A stretch of 64,000 bases of DNA from NCBI GenBank assembly GCA_035235625.1, contig CP141148.1:5761001-5825000 (forward strand). Direction: 5' to 3'. Made by a program: the position numbers and the translations under genes. This DNA is from Saururus chinensis. Lineage: Eukaryota; Streptophyta; Magnoliopsida; Piperales; Saururaceae. Under the pieces are notes generated by a model. That model saw only the letters and a list, made by a program, of their open reading frames with translations. It was not told the origin of the DNA and searched no databases. Of the stretch, positions 44,280 to 56,410 are shown piece by piece. The first letter of the stretch is position 1. Each line of letters starts with the position of its first letter.

Positions 44280-47068
44280 GTATTGAAGGAATAGACCCTT
44301 TTGTCAGAGAATCGTCATCATTTACATAATTGATGGCCTCTATTATACAAAGTAGTGGTATTTCAGAATCAAATGATAAGATAGAAGAGAAGGTTGAATG
44401 TTCATTAAAGAAATGGAAAAAGATGAATCATGCAATGATGAAGCAAATATGGAACATGAAAATGTATATTTTTACATTGTACAAATAAAATAGTTGCAAG
44501 TTATATACTTGTATAAAGTGGTTCGAAAATGTGAGCTGTGTAAATGATTGTGGATCTTTACAACATGCATATTCTTAACAGGATAACATAGGAAGCTAAA
44601 TTCATGGGGACATTCTTAATACCGATATTTCTCTTGCACTTAATGAAGATAAGGTAAAATTTAATTAATTATTAGTTATTGTTATGGTTTGGAATAAATG
44701 ACAAGAAATATGTATTGTGCTTATGTTATAGGTATTTCAAACACAAGATGATTTGGAAAAGTGGGCGAGAGAAACTTGTTTGCGTTATGGCACTATGCTC
44801 ATAATACTAATCCAGATTCTCAAAAGAAGTTGCGTGTTATTTGTGGTAAACACAATCACCCCCCAGGTCAATTTGGAGAAGGGCACACATATGTAGGTCG
44901 ACTAAAGGATAGAGAGAAAGAAGTTTTAAAAAATCTGTCAAGGATAGGGTTGAAACCTTGTCAGATATTGCTATCATTGAAGGAGGTAGACCCTTCAAAC
45001 TGTACAACTATGAAGCAATCTACAATGTTCGTAGTGAATTGAATTTGGCTCAACAGGAGGGTAGAACTATGTTGCAAGAGCTCATGAAGCGAATTAATGA
45101 ATCGGGGTATGTATGCTATCATAAGAAAGATGAGGACACAAAGATAGTAGCATTTTTATGTTTTTCTCTTCCAATGTCAGTGCAACTAGCCAATTTGTTT
45201 CCCCATGTGTTTATGATGGATTGCACATATAAAACTAATAGATATGGTCTTCCAGTTTTATCAATCGTTGGAATAACATCTACATATAAATCTTTCTTCA
45301 CTTGTTTATAATTTATCTCATCAGAAAATGAGAGTGAATATATTTGGGCATTAGAAAGATTTAAGTCTTTGTTGGATGGATGTGACCTACCAAAAGTATT
45401 TATGACAGATAGAGAACAAGCATTAATGAATGCAATTGAAGTGGTCTTTCCTAGCTCGAAGAACATGCTTTGCTTTTGGCATATTTCTATGGGGGTAATG
45501 AAGAATTGTCGTAAAACCTCTGATACAGAGACAACTTGGGTTGATTTTTAGCATAGTTGGAATGCAATTGTATATTCAGCAACTGAGTGTGAATATGAAG
45601 AAGCAATCAATAGGTTGGACATGGAGTTCAAACACTACCCGAATATCTTGAAGTATCTTCATTCCACTTGGTTAGAGCCATACTAAAAACAATTTGTCGA
45701 AGTTTGGACGAACAACTACATGCATTTTGGGAATAAGACTACCAATAGAGCTGAGAGTATGCATGCTAAAATCAAGATGGGATTGCAATCTTCAATGGTT
45801 AACATTCTACATGCTTAGAGTAATATTAATGAAGTCATCGCTCTTCAACATATTGAAGTGAGAAAATCTTTTGAGGAAAGTAGATTTAAGAGATGTCATC
45901 GCTTTCAAGATCCATTTTATAAAGATGTAGTTGGATTAGTCTCACGAGCTGCATTAAATTTAATAGATGAAGAAAAGAAGAAAGTGGAGAACTATCCTAT
46001 TATGGAGCATTGCCAACATGAATTGAGAAATACATATGGTCTACCATGTAAACATCAACTGTCCAATTTGATTCTAAAAGGAAGCCTTGTTCCACTGTGT
46101 GAAATACACAACTACTGGAAATAATTGTATGTTGTAACACCAAAATCTTCTTTGATGGGGCATGAACTAATAGAAAACTTTGATAGCATCATTCGCTGAT
46201 TTGAGATGGCTAATGATATTGTTAAATCTCATATATTAGTTCAATGCAAGCATATTGCAGATCCAGAAGCAACATGGACAGAGATGCCTACAATGACCTC
46301 CAGATCACGCGATATGCCAAAATAGGGTAAAAATAAGCATGAGAATTCTACAAAAAGAGATCCTTCTAGTTTTGAATATGTCATTGCCAATATTAAAGCA
46401 AAACATAGTGGTAGTATGAAGAAATTGAAGATCACAAAGAACTCCCAAAAGAATGTCAAGGAAAAATACTTGCCCTACATTCCTAATATTATTACCCCAT
46501 ATGTGAAGAATATTGTTGATGTCCCTGCAGATAGCCATTGTGGCTTCCACATAATCTCATTGCTTTTAGGAATTGATGAGGGTGGATGGAGGAAGGTACA
46601 AGCTGATTTGATATATGAACTATCACTTAATAAGGCTGATTATGAAAATATTTTTTGTGGGATTGAAAGGGTTGATGAACTCTTAAGCAACTTGGCTTGC
46701 TTCGTAATGTGGGTCCAAGTAATAAATGGATGAGGATACCGGATATGGGATATGCAATTGCATCGTGCTACAATGTTCCATTGTTGATATTTTCTAAACT
46801 ATTGTGCATGACTATATTCCCTTTGAGGACAACTGCTACTACAAACCACAAGATAATATGCATGGCACATGTTGATGAATGTCATTTTGTCGCAATTTAT
46901 CTAAAGAAAGATGCACATGTGCCTCCTATTTCAACTATTTGGAGGAGATATCACTTATCGAATGTCGATACATGAGATAAGTTATATAAAGATAGAGTGA
47001 TTGATATGAGTCCATGTAGTAGTTTGCATTCTCGGTCGGCAATTTCAATTGTAGACATTGCAAAGTAG
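44280..47068 (+). pseudogene. MULE transposase with SWIM and OTU-like regions, dead (copy B)
   Basis: Same gene as at 2248-4999. The DDE core is longer here: it keeps ENESEYIWALERFKSLLDGC at about 45323-45385, which copy A lost. The three acidic positions are visible (FMMDCTYKT, FMTDREQAL, TTNRAESMHAK). SWIM-like CQHELRNTYGLPCKHQL is at about 46012. The OTU Cys box reads DVPADSHCGFH (Gly to Ser against copy A), and the His box ECHFVAIYL is kept. More stops than in copy A: about 45309, 45548, 45683, 45818, 46122, 46198 and 46323. The stop at 45309 corresponds to the one at 3287, so the gene was already dead before the duplication. Confidence 0.88.
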
Positions 47069-47160
47069 TTGATGATCATTTTTGCAAAGGGATACATTAT
47101 TTGAAACCTCATTATTTTTATTAGACCAAATTAAGAGTTTATATTGTGGATATATTTTAA

Positions 47161-47360
47161 AGGAGCCCCGGTCTTGTTTCTGGAATTGTTCTCACGGTGG
47201 GTGCCCCTTAATAGATTACATAGATTCATATGGTAGGTGCCCACCAAGAGAGCAATTGCTTTTGATTGGAGCCCCGGTATTGTTTCTGGAATTGCTCTCA
47301 TGGTGGGTGCCCCCTGACAGATTACATAGATTCTTACAGTAGGTGCCCACCGAGAGAGCA
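47161..47360. repeat. 106-bp minisatellite, left part (copy B)
   Basis: Two units starting GGAGCCCCGGTCTTG and GGAGCCCCGGTATTG at 47162 and 47268, cut by the solo LTR at 47361. Confidence 0.92.
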
Positions 47361-50313
47361 TGTCATGCCCTGGCACTGCCTAACCCAAGCCGAACCCGGT
47401 CCAAGGGCCGAACTAATGCATGGGGGCGACGACTTGAAAATGATTGAGGAAAATAGCGGAAGACTTGTGCCCCAACTACGGACAATCTAAAATACGGAGT
47501 CTACGCACTACTTTGAGCAAGAGTAAATAAGTAGAATCAAAATAGTTAAACTCTAAATTAAACCATAATCTTAAACCGACATACTGATAATTCATAGCCA
47601 CACACTTGGCTCCAAAACAAGTTTCAAAGAAACTAAAGACATAGTATATCACAAATCTAAAACGAGGATCATCCACAAGGTTCTAACAGCTGAACAAGAT
47701 GAATGAAGAAACATGCAAAACTAGGAGGCTCCACAACTACTCCCAAGCTCTCTCCGACCTTTCCTCATATAGAGGATCCTGTCCATCTGCATGTCACGCC
47801 ACGCAACCCTAAAACAAAACAAGAAAGTGCGGTGAGTATAAAAACACAATAAAGGTTTTGAATATAACTATAATCACCAGAAAACACAATGGCATGACAA
47901 TGAAGCAAATCAAATATAAGATTAACATGCTATACCACGTTCTAATCTTATATTCATATCACATAAATTTGCATAATATTGTCTTAATCACACCATTCCT
48001 GATCATACATTCATATCACATAAACCTGCATAATAGTGTCTCAATCACACCATTTCTGATTATGCATTTGTATCGCATAAACCTGCATAATAGTGTCTCA
48101 ATTACACCATTTCTGATTATACATTTATATCACATGAACCTGCATAATAGTGTCTCAATCACACCATTTCTGATTATGCATTCATATCACATAAACCTCA
48201 TTCACCCAGCACGACAAATGTGTCAAACACATGATACAGAATCATGCATAACATTCATCATCAACATGCATTAATATAAATGGTGAATGCCTCTATCAAG
48301 GAGTAAACACAAGCATTGCCATACAGGCAGGACATGATCAAGGCCACGAAGGCAAGACACGGTCAAATTTCCACACAGGAAATGAAAAAGAGTTGGGGTT
48401 GTCAATCCCTAAAGCTGCTCGCCCTAGACGATCCTGGCCAAGGATGTCCCATTCTCACATAGAGAATCTAGAGCAGGGGTGTTCACCCAGGGACATCTCC
48501 TGCGGAGGGGAGAGCCCAAATTCCCACACAGGGAACCCTAGAACACGTGGTAGTGGGTGCACACGGCATACCACTCTAGATTCTCAAAGTCCAAATGACA
48601 CTCATATTAATAATCTCAAATCCGCAAGACCAAGTACACAACTCATCCCCTCACAATTTAATTTCTCTAGACTTAACTCGGGGAGTATACACGTTCCACA
48701 CAAGAACTTAAATTGAAAACATGTCCCTTTGGACCAACCAAGATTTGATTAATTCACCGAGTGGTTAATCCGGCACACAATCTCAAGCATTTCATACAAT
48801 CGATTAAATTCCGGTTAAACAACGGTAAAACTTCGTCAATGAACACTGATCTATGATGCATGATAACATGATACATCTGTGAGCAAGACCTATGTGGGTT
48901 CCAACACATGGAACATGCTCCCAATCAGTCCCCTCATGCATCATAATTAAGGCATAATTAACTACAATGTCATAGTAAATTCCCCATACGTGTGTGTTCA
49001 TGCATATCTAAGCACATACCCAATGCTTGACATAAACTTATAAGACAATTTACATATGCTTGAACACATTCAAAACAACGATTCCTAGCTGAAATCAAAA
49101 CAAAATCCACCATAAGGATTCAATCCATCCATGTGAAATCGAACATTCACTCCCACAATCATGATTTTACCATTCATAAAGCCATAACATGATCACATCC
49201 ATTACCCATAAGCCATCCTCATTATGAGAGAACACATCTCACCATTTTTCCACATAATATCCCTGCTGGAAACATATTCTATTCATAAGAATACCAACAC
49301 TCTCAAATTTAAGGTACTTCAATATCAACATGTATAATTCTCAACATAATATGATGTCACAAGATAACACATAAACATAATCAATACACTTTCATCATCA
49401 ATTCTACACCTCCAGTAGTCTAATTTCATCATAATACACCTCCCATAACCATTAGAAACATTAAATGGAGCAAAATATTGAAATGTGCATAAGTTTCAAA
49501 AATAGCAAAAACTGTCGTGAAGCCGTTCGATTGCCCTGCAAGGCCGTTTGATCGGCTATACTGGAAATATGTCAAAAATGTAGTGTTGCCGATTGATCGC
49601 CTTAGTAAGCTGTTCGATCGCCAACAAAGCAGTTTTGACCTTCTTCATTTCGAAATTCAAAACCGAAACACCATGAGAACACCTTCAAATCTTCATCCAT
49701 GGTACCAAACATTATCAAAAATTCATAAAACCTTCCAGAACACTAATCTATACCATTCTAAAACAAAACCCTAAGAAATTGGAACAAGAAATTAACATTT
49801 ATTAATCCCACCATTAAAGCACTAAATCAAACAAATCCATTCCAAATAAAACATTAAAATCGAGATTTTACTATAAGAAAACTGAGATTTGAAGACCCAT
49901 TACCTTGTCACTTAGTTAATGGGGTATAAATTGAATTTTGGGCTAAAAAAAGGTATTTTAAACATTTGAGCACTAATTAAATCCGATAAAATTCTAAATT
50001 TTTTTGTATGAGCTTAAGTTGATGTCTGGGGTATTTTGGTTAAAAAATCTTAATTTTGTTGAAGGGACCCATAGGGGGGTCCCGCCAAACCTTAATTTTT
50101 GGAAAATTAGTAAAAAATCAAAAAAATCCCAAAAATTCAGAATTGACTAAAAACTACTTAAAACTCATAAATGTATAGTTAGTTTTGCTTAAAACCTTTA
50201 GAAATCCTATTTATTTTAGAAAACCACTGAATTTAGATCAGAAAATGCGTAAACCACACATTAACCGATAAATAACCTTAAAATAAAGCGGTTAAAAAAT
50301 GAGAGTCCTTATA
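47361..50313 (-). mobile_element. Solo LTR, Gypsy (Tekay/Del-like), internally deleted (copy B)
   Basis: Counterpart of 5292-8664. It starts TGTCATGCC and ends CCTTATA (terminal C to T). The target duplication is perfect here: GAGCA at 47356-47360 and 50314-50318. A 410-bp deletion near 49912 removes the predicted LTR TATA region (copy A about 7857-8270). Confidence 0.82.
47955..48200 (+). repeat. 57-bp tandem array in the solo LTR (copy B)
   Basis: Same array as 5888-6128 with scattered substitutions and the same number of units. Confidence 0.87.
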
Positions 50314-51150
50314 GAGCAGTTGCTTTTGATTGGAGCCCCGGTCTTCTTTCTGGAATTGCTCTCACAGTGGGTGCCCCCCGACAGGTTACATATATTAATA
50401 CAGTGGGTGCCCACCAAGAGAGTGGTTATTTTTTATAGGAGCCCCGGTCTTGTTTTTGGAATTGCTCTTACGGTGGGTGCCCCCCGACCGATTACATAGA
50501 TTCATAAGGTAGGTGTCCACCAAGAGAACAATTGTCTTTTATTGGAGCCCCGATCTTGTTTCTAGAATTGCTCTCACGGTGGGTGCCCGCTCGATAGATT
50601 GCATATATTCATACGGTTGGTGACCACCGAGAGAGTAGTTGCTTTTGATTGGAGCCCCGGTCTTGTTTCTGGAATAGCTCTCATGGTGGGTGCCCCCCGA
50701 CAGATTACATATATTTATACGGTGGGTGGCCACCGAGAGAGTGGTTGTTTTTTATAGGAGCCCCAGTCTTGTTTTTGGAATTGTTCTCACGGTGGGTGCC
50801 CCCCGAAAGATTATATAGACTCATACGGTGGGTGACCACCGAGAGAGCAGTTGCTTTTAATTGGAGCCCCTGTCTTGTTTTTGGAATTGCTCTCGTAGTG
50901 GGTGCCCCCTGACAAATTACATAGATTCATACGGTGGGTGCCCACCGAGAGAGCAGTCGCTTTTAATTGGAGCCCCGGTCTTGTTTCTAGAATTGTTCTT
51001 ATGGTGGGTGCCCCCCGATATATTACATGGCAACATACATTGGGTACCCACCGAGAGAGCAGTTGCTTTTGATTGGGGCCCCAGTCTTGTTTCTAGAATT
51101 GCTCTCACGGTGGGCGCCACCGAGAGAGTAGTTTTGTTTATAGGAGCCCC
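50314..51150. repeat. 106-bp minisatellite, right part (copy B)
   Basis: About eight units following the solo LTR, starting near 50332, 50438, 50544, 50658, 50756, 50861, 50967 and 51078. The unit matching the poly-C unit of copy A has normal length. Confidence 0.92.
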
Positions 51151-51964
51151 TATCATCTTTAACAAGATGTGCTGCAAATTGAATGGGGTTGGCAGGAGAG
51201 AGTGTCTGAACGAAGAAAAGAAAAAACCACTAGCAAGCATATGATGCAAACTCAACTGCCGTGAAAATACGCAAACCTGGAACATTAATTGCAGAAATGT
51301 CTGACTTCGAAGAAAAACTAAAAAAGCGTCAAAATAAAGTAGACCAGAAACCCATCAGCAGGAAATGATAAGACACAAGTAAGAAGTTATGCACAAAAGA
51401 GAGACATAGCAGAGCACTCTGCCTGTGAAGTATGAAGTTGTAGAATTCAGACTTGAGGACCCACCAGAAAGCATCTGGCTAAAGTTCTACCAAAAACTCA
51501 TGTAAACTAACTTTATATTAACTCACCTTGCGGGAACAGATCAACATACGCATACCTACTTGTGCCAGCTAATTGGGATGAGAAAAAAAATAAAGACACC
51601 TATAATATGTTATATATGAAAAAAATGATCAAACACTAAACCCATTAAATTTTAAGGACATCAAAGAAAAATTCGGCCAGTATTCAACTTTAACCAAGTG
51701 GATAGAGACATGGTGGTAGCTCAGCTCAATCCTAATTAACCTGATCAAGCATGATATGAGATCACCACCATTAGTTATGTTCAAGAATTTACAAGGATCC
51801 ACATCGTTCAAGAATAATCATAACGAAAATGAAATATAATGAACCAAATAACGAATTGCATAATTGACAAATGAACATTGGTAAGGGACAGTTAGGAAGT
51901 ACGTTGACAAGACTACATTTCAACATCATTACAAAATTTTACTACAATGACTAGGAAGCCTTTC
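51151..51964. other. No gene seen; MULE interior (copy B)
   Basis: Counterpart of 9481-10402. About 55 bp at 51546-51630 are present only in this copy. No coding region supported. Confidence 0.45.
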
Positions 51965-52156
51965 TCAAGATAACCATTGGTCAGGGACAGTTAGGAAGTA
52001 CGTTGACATGACATGATGAAATAAATGATGCCCAAAACAAGTCTCCAAATGTTTGTCCTATATATACTACCTCGTGAAATCAATGATGCCCAAAACAAGC
52101 TCTTGTCGTTCTTCATCCACACCAACGAGTAGAGAATACTCCATAACATCAATTGA
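51965..52156 (-). pseudogene. FAB1/PIP5K-type lipid kinase C-terminal fragment (copy B)
   Basis: Counterpart of 10403-10594, encoding SIDVMEYSLLVGVDEERQEL and VLGIIDF. Two in-frame stops lie in the TR*YI*DKHLET stretch, followed by the same aberrant middle and STYFLTVPDQWLS. Residues kept here but not in copy A (GIIDF, VPDQW) are closer to the family consensus. Neither copy is coding. Confidence 0.83.
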
Positions 52157-52528
52157 CTGCAACACACAAGCAATAAAAGTGTGCATCAAATAGGCCAGAC
52201 ATAGAAAAACTATAAAAATAATCTAAGTTCATTTCTTTATAGATGTGTTATGGGTGTGTAGAACATAAATTAACTGAAGATCTAAGAGAACATTAAAAAT
52301 TGAAATAGGCCAAACTATAAAAACTAAAATATTCAATCCAGTATGAGGAGAGTAATAAAAAATCATAGAGGACCGACATCTTTTACTAAAGGCTAATCAT
52401 CTAAGCTACACTTACTATTGAATTCCCCGATGTTCCTTTCCATATCAATTTCATTCTTACCCCATCTTACTTTCAAGCTACCTTTTCCTTTCCTTTTCTC
52501 CTAACTGGTTGCTTTCCTTTCCTCTTCC

Positions 52529-54559
52529 CTATAGCTTGGCTTGCAGAATTGGCTTGATCATACAAAAGCTCATCCAATGCAGATTGAGTAGTCTCCTTAA
52601 TGCTTTCTAAATCTCCATACTTATCAAGTATAGTCAATGTCCTTTGCAAAAAAATTGTTGCGTTTTGTTTGTGGACAGCCTACAATAAAAAATAATACAT
52701 AGTTCAACTCACAATATAAATTTATCATAATACTATTGCAAGTCAATTGACAAAATTATTACCCAATCATCTTCAGCGTGCTCATCTTTTGGATCATCCA
52801 CTACACCAATCCGCCTATTTGGATTCTGAACATGGTTGTGGGATATTGTTTGATACCACTCCATGTAATTATCTGCACAATCCCATGGTTTGGCCATAAG
52901 TTCCCCACATTGTTTGGAAGCTAACTGATGGTGATGGCTATTCTTCCAAATGTTCACGTTTCCATCATACGAGATTTTATAACCTTTTGCATTGGCACTC
53001 CTAGTAGATTGTTTAGCAATTGGTTGAAGAGGTAATGGAGGTATTGTTTGGACATAACCAAACTACCTAAGAACTCGGGCAAGGTTATAAGCTTCCCTAA
53101 TTTGACAACAAAAGAGGACACCACTGTACAAACCATTATCCGGTAGATTGTTATCGCATCTTTCCTTGTGATAAGGATCCCAATGGACCTATTAATAAAA
53201 AAAAAGGTGTAAACATAATATAGATATAAAGCCCACATATATTTTGGGTTTGTAATTACCTTTCGATAATCCATATGATCCAATGCCTCCCTAAAATCTA
53301 TTAGTTTGGATAATGAATATTGTGGATGCTCCCCTTTCCAACGGAATGCATGAGGTTTTCCTTCCTTAAACATCACATTAGGATGTGGTCTCTCTATTTT
53401 GAAATGCTCATATGACCAAGCCTGCATGAAAGTAAATAATTACTTAATGTTTCTACATATATGCCAAGAAAGATAAATAGAATTATAAATAAATGATTCC
53501 TTGTACCTCTAATAATGTAAGATAATTGCTGATTTGCTGCACGTCATATCTTGATGTAACTCCCAATTGACGATACAAATATGCAAGTGTAGTCGCACCC
53601 TATGCATACTTAGAGATGCCTTCCAAATCCATCAGCAAATTTAAGTATTTTGCAAGTACAATGTTTCTGGTGCAACCTAACAAAAATAAATTATATGCCC
53701 TCCTTGTACACTCTATATCCTCCTTTGTTGCTTCCTCGGGCAAATTCTTAAATTTGGAGCACAACCAATTCAAGCGAAAGCCTCTCCCACCACACTTGTT
53801 CAACTCTTGTTCTATTATGGTTTGTTCGATCCCTAGGGCATTAACACATAGTTCAACCAAATCATCACCTTTAACCTCGGGGGTTATCACTACATTCCCT
53901 TTTACTGGAATCCCAATTAATTGGTGAACATCTTCAAGTGTGATTGTCATCTCTCCGTATGGCATGTCAAAGGTATTTGTCTAAGGATGCCACCTTTCTA
54001 CCAAAGCAGATATCCACATTCTATTTGATGTCTTATATGAAATATAAGACAAGGGATATAGACCACAATTCTTTACCAAGGATAAAATAATATTACCCTC
54101 TATATCCCATTTATCGAGGACTTGACATTGTTGCAGACATCTCAAAGGGAGGCGATACTGTTAAAAAAATAATAATAAGTACAATATTTATTACCTATAT
54201 GGAATCTAAAAAATTAAGTAACATTCATTTACCTCATCATGCCAGACTTTGTGTGCTATGTGTGTTCTATAGGTACTTAGTACACTCATTTCAAGTGGAC
54301 CTCCTAAAAATGAGGGACCTTCTTCATCTTCTTCATAAATATCATGTTCTTGCCCTTCACCTTCAACATTTGGTTCATCATCACTATCCCCTTCGTCACG
54401 GGATGCATCTTCATGAATACCTCCTTCAATACAATCATATTGACCTTCATTTTCAATCGGGCCTTCATTTTCACCTTGTATTGAATTCCACAATTGTGTT
54501 CCAACTAATTTAGTAGTCCATCTTGCCCCATTAGAAGCGGTAGGATGATCTCTTGGCAT
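52529..54559 (-). pseudogene. Plant mobile domain (MAIN-like) gene, near-complete but with stops (copy B)
   Basis: Minus-strand exons: 54559-54233 (acidic N-terminus ending THIAHKVWHDE), 54157-53507 (PMD core: RMWISALVERWHP, MPYGEMTITLEDVHQLIGIP, RRAYNLFLLGC), about 53422-53260 (AWSYEHFKIERPHPN, FRWKGEHPQYS), then RVLR*FGYVQTIPPLP and NIWKNSHHHQLASKQCGE with DNYMEWYQTI, and a last exon ending at 52529. GEMTITLEDV..L.GIP and VLR.FGYVQ.IP are hallmarks of the plant mobile domain (PF10536), found in MAIN/MAIL proteins and in many transposons. Three stops (WHP*TN, KYA*GA, VLR*FG) make it a pseudogene. Its place inside the MULE fits a transposon-borne PMD gene. Confidence 0.83.
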
Positions 54560-56384
54560 TTTCGAAATAGCTTTCTTAAAAACAACTACATAATAAGTTC
54601 ATAAAGCTAATTAAAACCAATTGAAGGCATATATTCATTATGGAATATATTGTAAAGACACTCCAAATACAAGGGTGTGTGTGCAAGTCCATTACAAATA
54701 AAGGAATACCCATTGTTAATACACTATTACATTTCCATAAAACTTTGACAATTTCAATGAATATATGCAAACAGCATAAAGCATAAAGCATAAAGCATAA
54801 TGCATAATGCACCAAAAAAGGTCATACAAACATTGATTCCAACCCATCTGGAAAATATGCAACATAGAAGCCGAACTAGCTTCATTGTCATTTTTAGTAA
54901 AACACTATAATAGGAATCAAATACAAAAAAAACTATTGCTAAATACCATGAAATTTTCAGTGACCAACGACTACATAGCCTTAATTTCCATAGCATGAAA
55001 ATTTCAGTAAAAAACTAATTGAATTTGGGAGAGACAGAGTATATTGCACAACTTATAACCATTTTTACTAAAAGAATAAAACATATTTTTTTGTTGTAAC
55101 AGTTGTTCTCAACCAGAATCCTCTTTTGATTGCAATAATCCTCTTTTGATTGCAATAAAATTTGTTGTGCATGTCATTTTCAGCGTAGAGTGTAGTCTAC
55201 ATAATTTTTGGGTTTAATAAATAATTTTTTGAGGGCTTGGTTACCTCCTGTTGTTGGGTTTAATAAATAATTTTTTGTAGTCTTAGTAAAATTCTAAAAT
55301 GAGGGACATAAATATAAAATAAGCTTTGGTCAAGCAGGGCAGGAGGTTGTTGAAAATGATTTCAATGTGCTTGACGATTCTGAACAAAGACAAGACACTT
55401 GCTACTGCTATTTCTTTGACCAATTATCCTCACGAGTTGTTGAACATAAAATCTTGGTGATTGTTATTTTCAATGTAGTAAGCCAAAGTAAATTTCTAAA
55501 GAATTCATTATGATCTCAAATTTTTGGGGTGAAACTATTTGGTTAATTCCATGATTATGGATATGGTAAAACTTAACCTATTTCTGCATTTCAGAGATTT
55601 GGGAAGTGCTATTAAAATCTTTTCAGATTGTTTAATCAACGACTTCCTGCATGTACTAAGTATGAGCTACCTAAAACCAACCAATTTGATAAGAGAGAGT
55701 TGAAGCATGATGACAATTATATAGAAACATCAACATCACGTCGAATATGCCCCCAAAAGAGCATAAATTAGACAAACTCGAGCAGAGCAAACTACTAGGA
55801 ATGAATTACATGAGTTGGATTGTCAGCAAACAAGAGGTCTGAATTGATGCTAAACAAAGATTGCAGCTTTATAAATCCCAACGATCCTCTGTCCCTTACA
55901 AGATGAGGCTGAAAACCAAATCGAATGAATAACAGGAATTGAAAAGAAAACTCACGAATACTAGGCCAAAAATCGACATGTTCGTTGCAGAAACGACTGA
56001 AGCTAGGAGGTTGCAGATTTCGTTATTGCTGTCTGATATCTTAATCGGAATTCTGCTAAAATCGTTGTGCCAAAGTTGCTTGCCATTAACGCGTCTGGGC
56101 AGCTAGGTTGGGATAGATGAATTGCTCCTCCACAAGAAACCTGCCGGCAATGGAGAAATATTAACTGTTGGTGGTGGGGAAAGAGAAGATGAAATGGGTC
56201 TCCCCAAAAGAGGTTGCAGTTGCCAGCGATCGGGAAGAACTACTGGTTTGGAGGGGATCGGGGTACACAGTGAGCAAGTAAAAGGGGTAGTAAAGAAAAA
56301 ATAAATTAAAATTTAAGTTAGGGATATAATTGAGAAAATTTTATACATTGGTATGGGGTACAGTAGATACTGGGTACTGGAGGT
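54560..56384. other. No gene seen; MULE right end region (copy B)
   Basis: Includes four or five tandem GCATAAA units at about 54775-54810 and two adjacent copies of CCTCTTTTGATTGCAATAA at about 55120-55158. Both lie in the 590-bp stretch missing from copy A. No coding region supported. Confidence 0.45.
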
Positions 56385-56410
56385 TTTTTAGGGGTGCAGA
56401 TAGCTGCGTT
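56385..56410 (-). repeat. Right terminal inverted repeat of the MULE (copy B)
   Basis: TTTTTAGGGGTGCAGATAGC then TGCGTT, the inverted match of the left end at 41358. Minisatellite sequence resumes immediately after it. Confidence 0.7.

Larger units (their letters stand above)
41358..56410 (+). mobile_element. Composite Mutator-like element, about 15 kb (copy B)
   Basis: The 5' end AACGTAGCTATTTGCACCCC at 41358 is matched in inverted orientation at 56385-56410 (reverse complement AACGCAGCTATCTGCACCCC). About 26 of 28 bases agree, with weaker similarity further in. The element sits inside a minisatellite of roughly 110-bp units: array sequence stops at 41357 and resumes at 56411. The flanks (TTATTTTATG and CTTTTTTTAT) resemble a decayed 9-11 bp target duplication. 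The interior holds a MULE transposase pseudogene on the plus strand, and gene fragments and a PMD gene on the minus strand, as in gene-capturing MULEs. The pairing of the two ends is an inference from TIR similarity and the split array. Confidence 0.7.
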
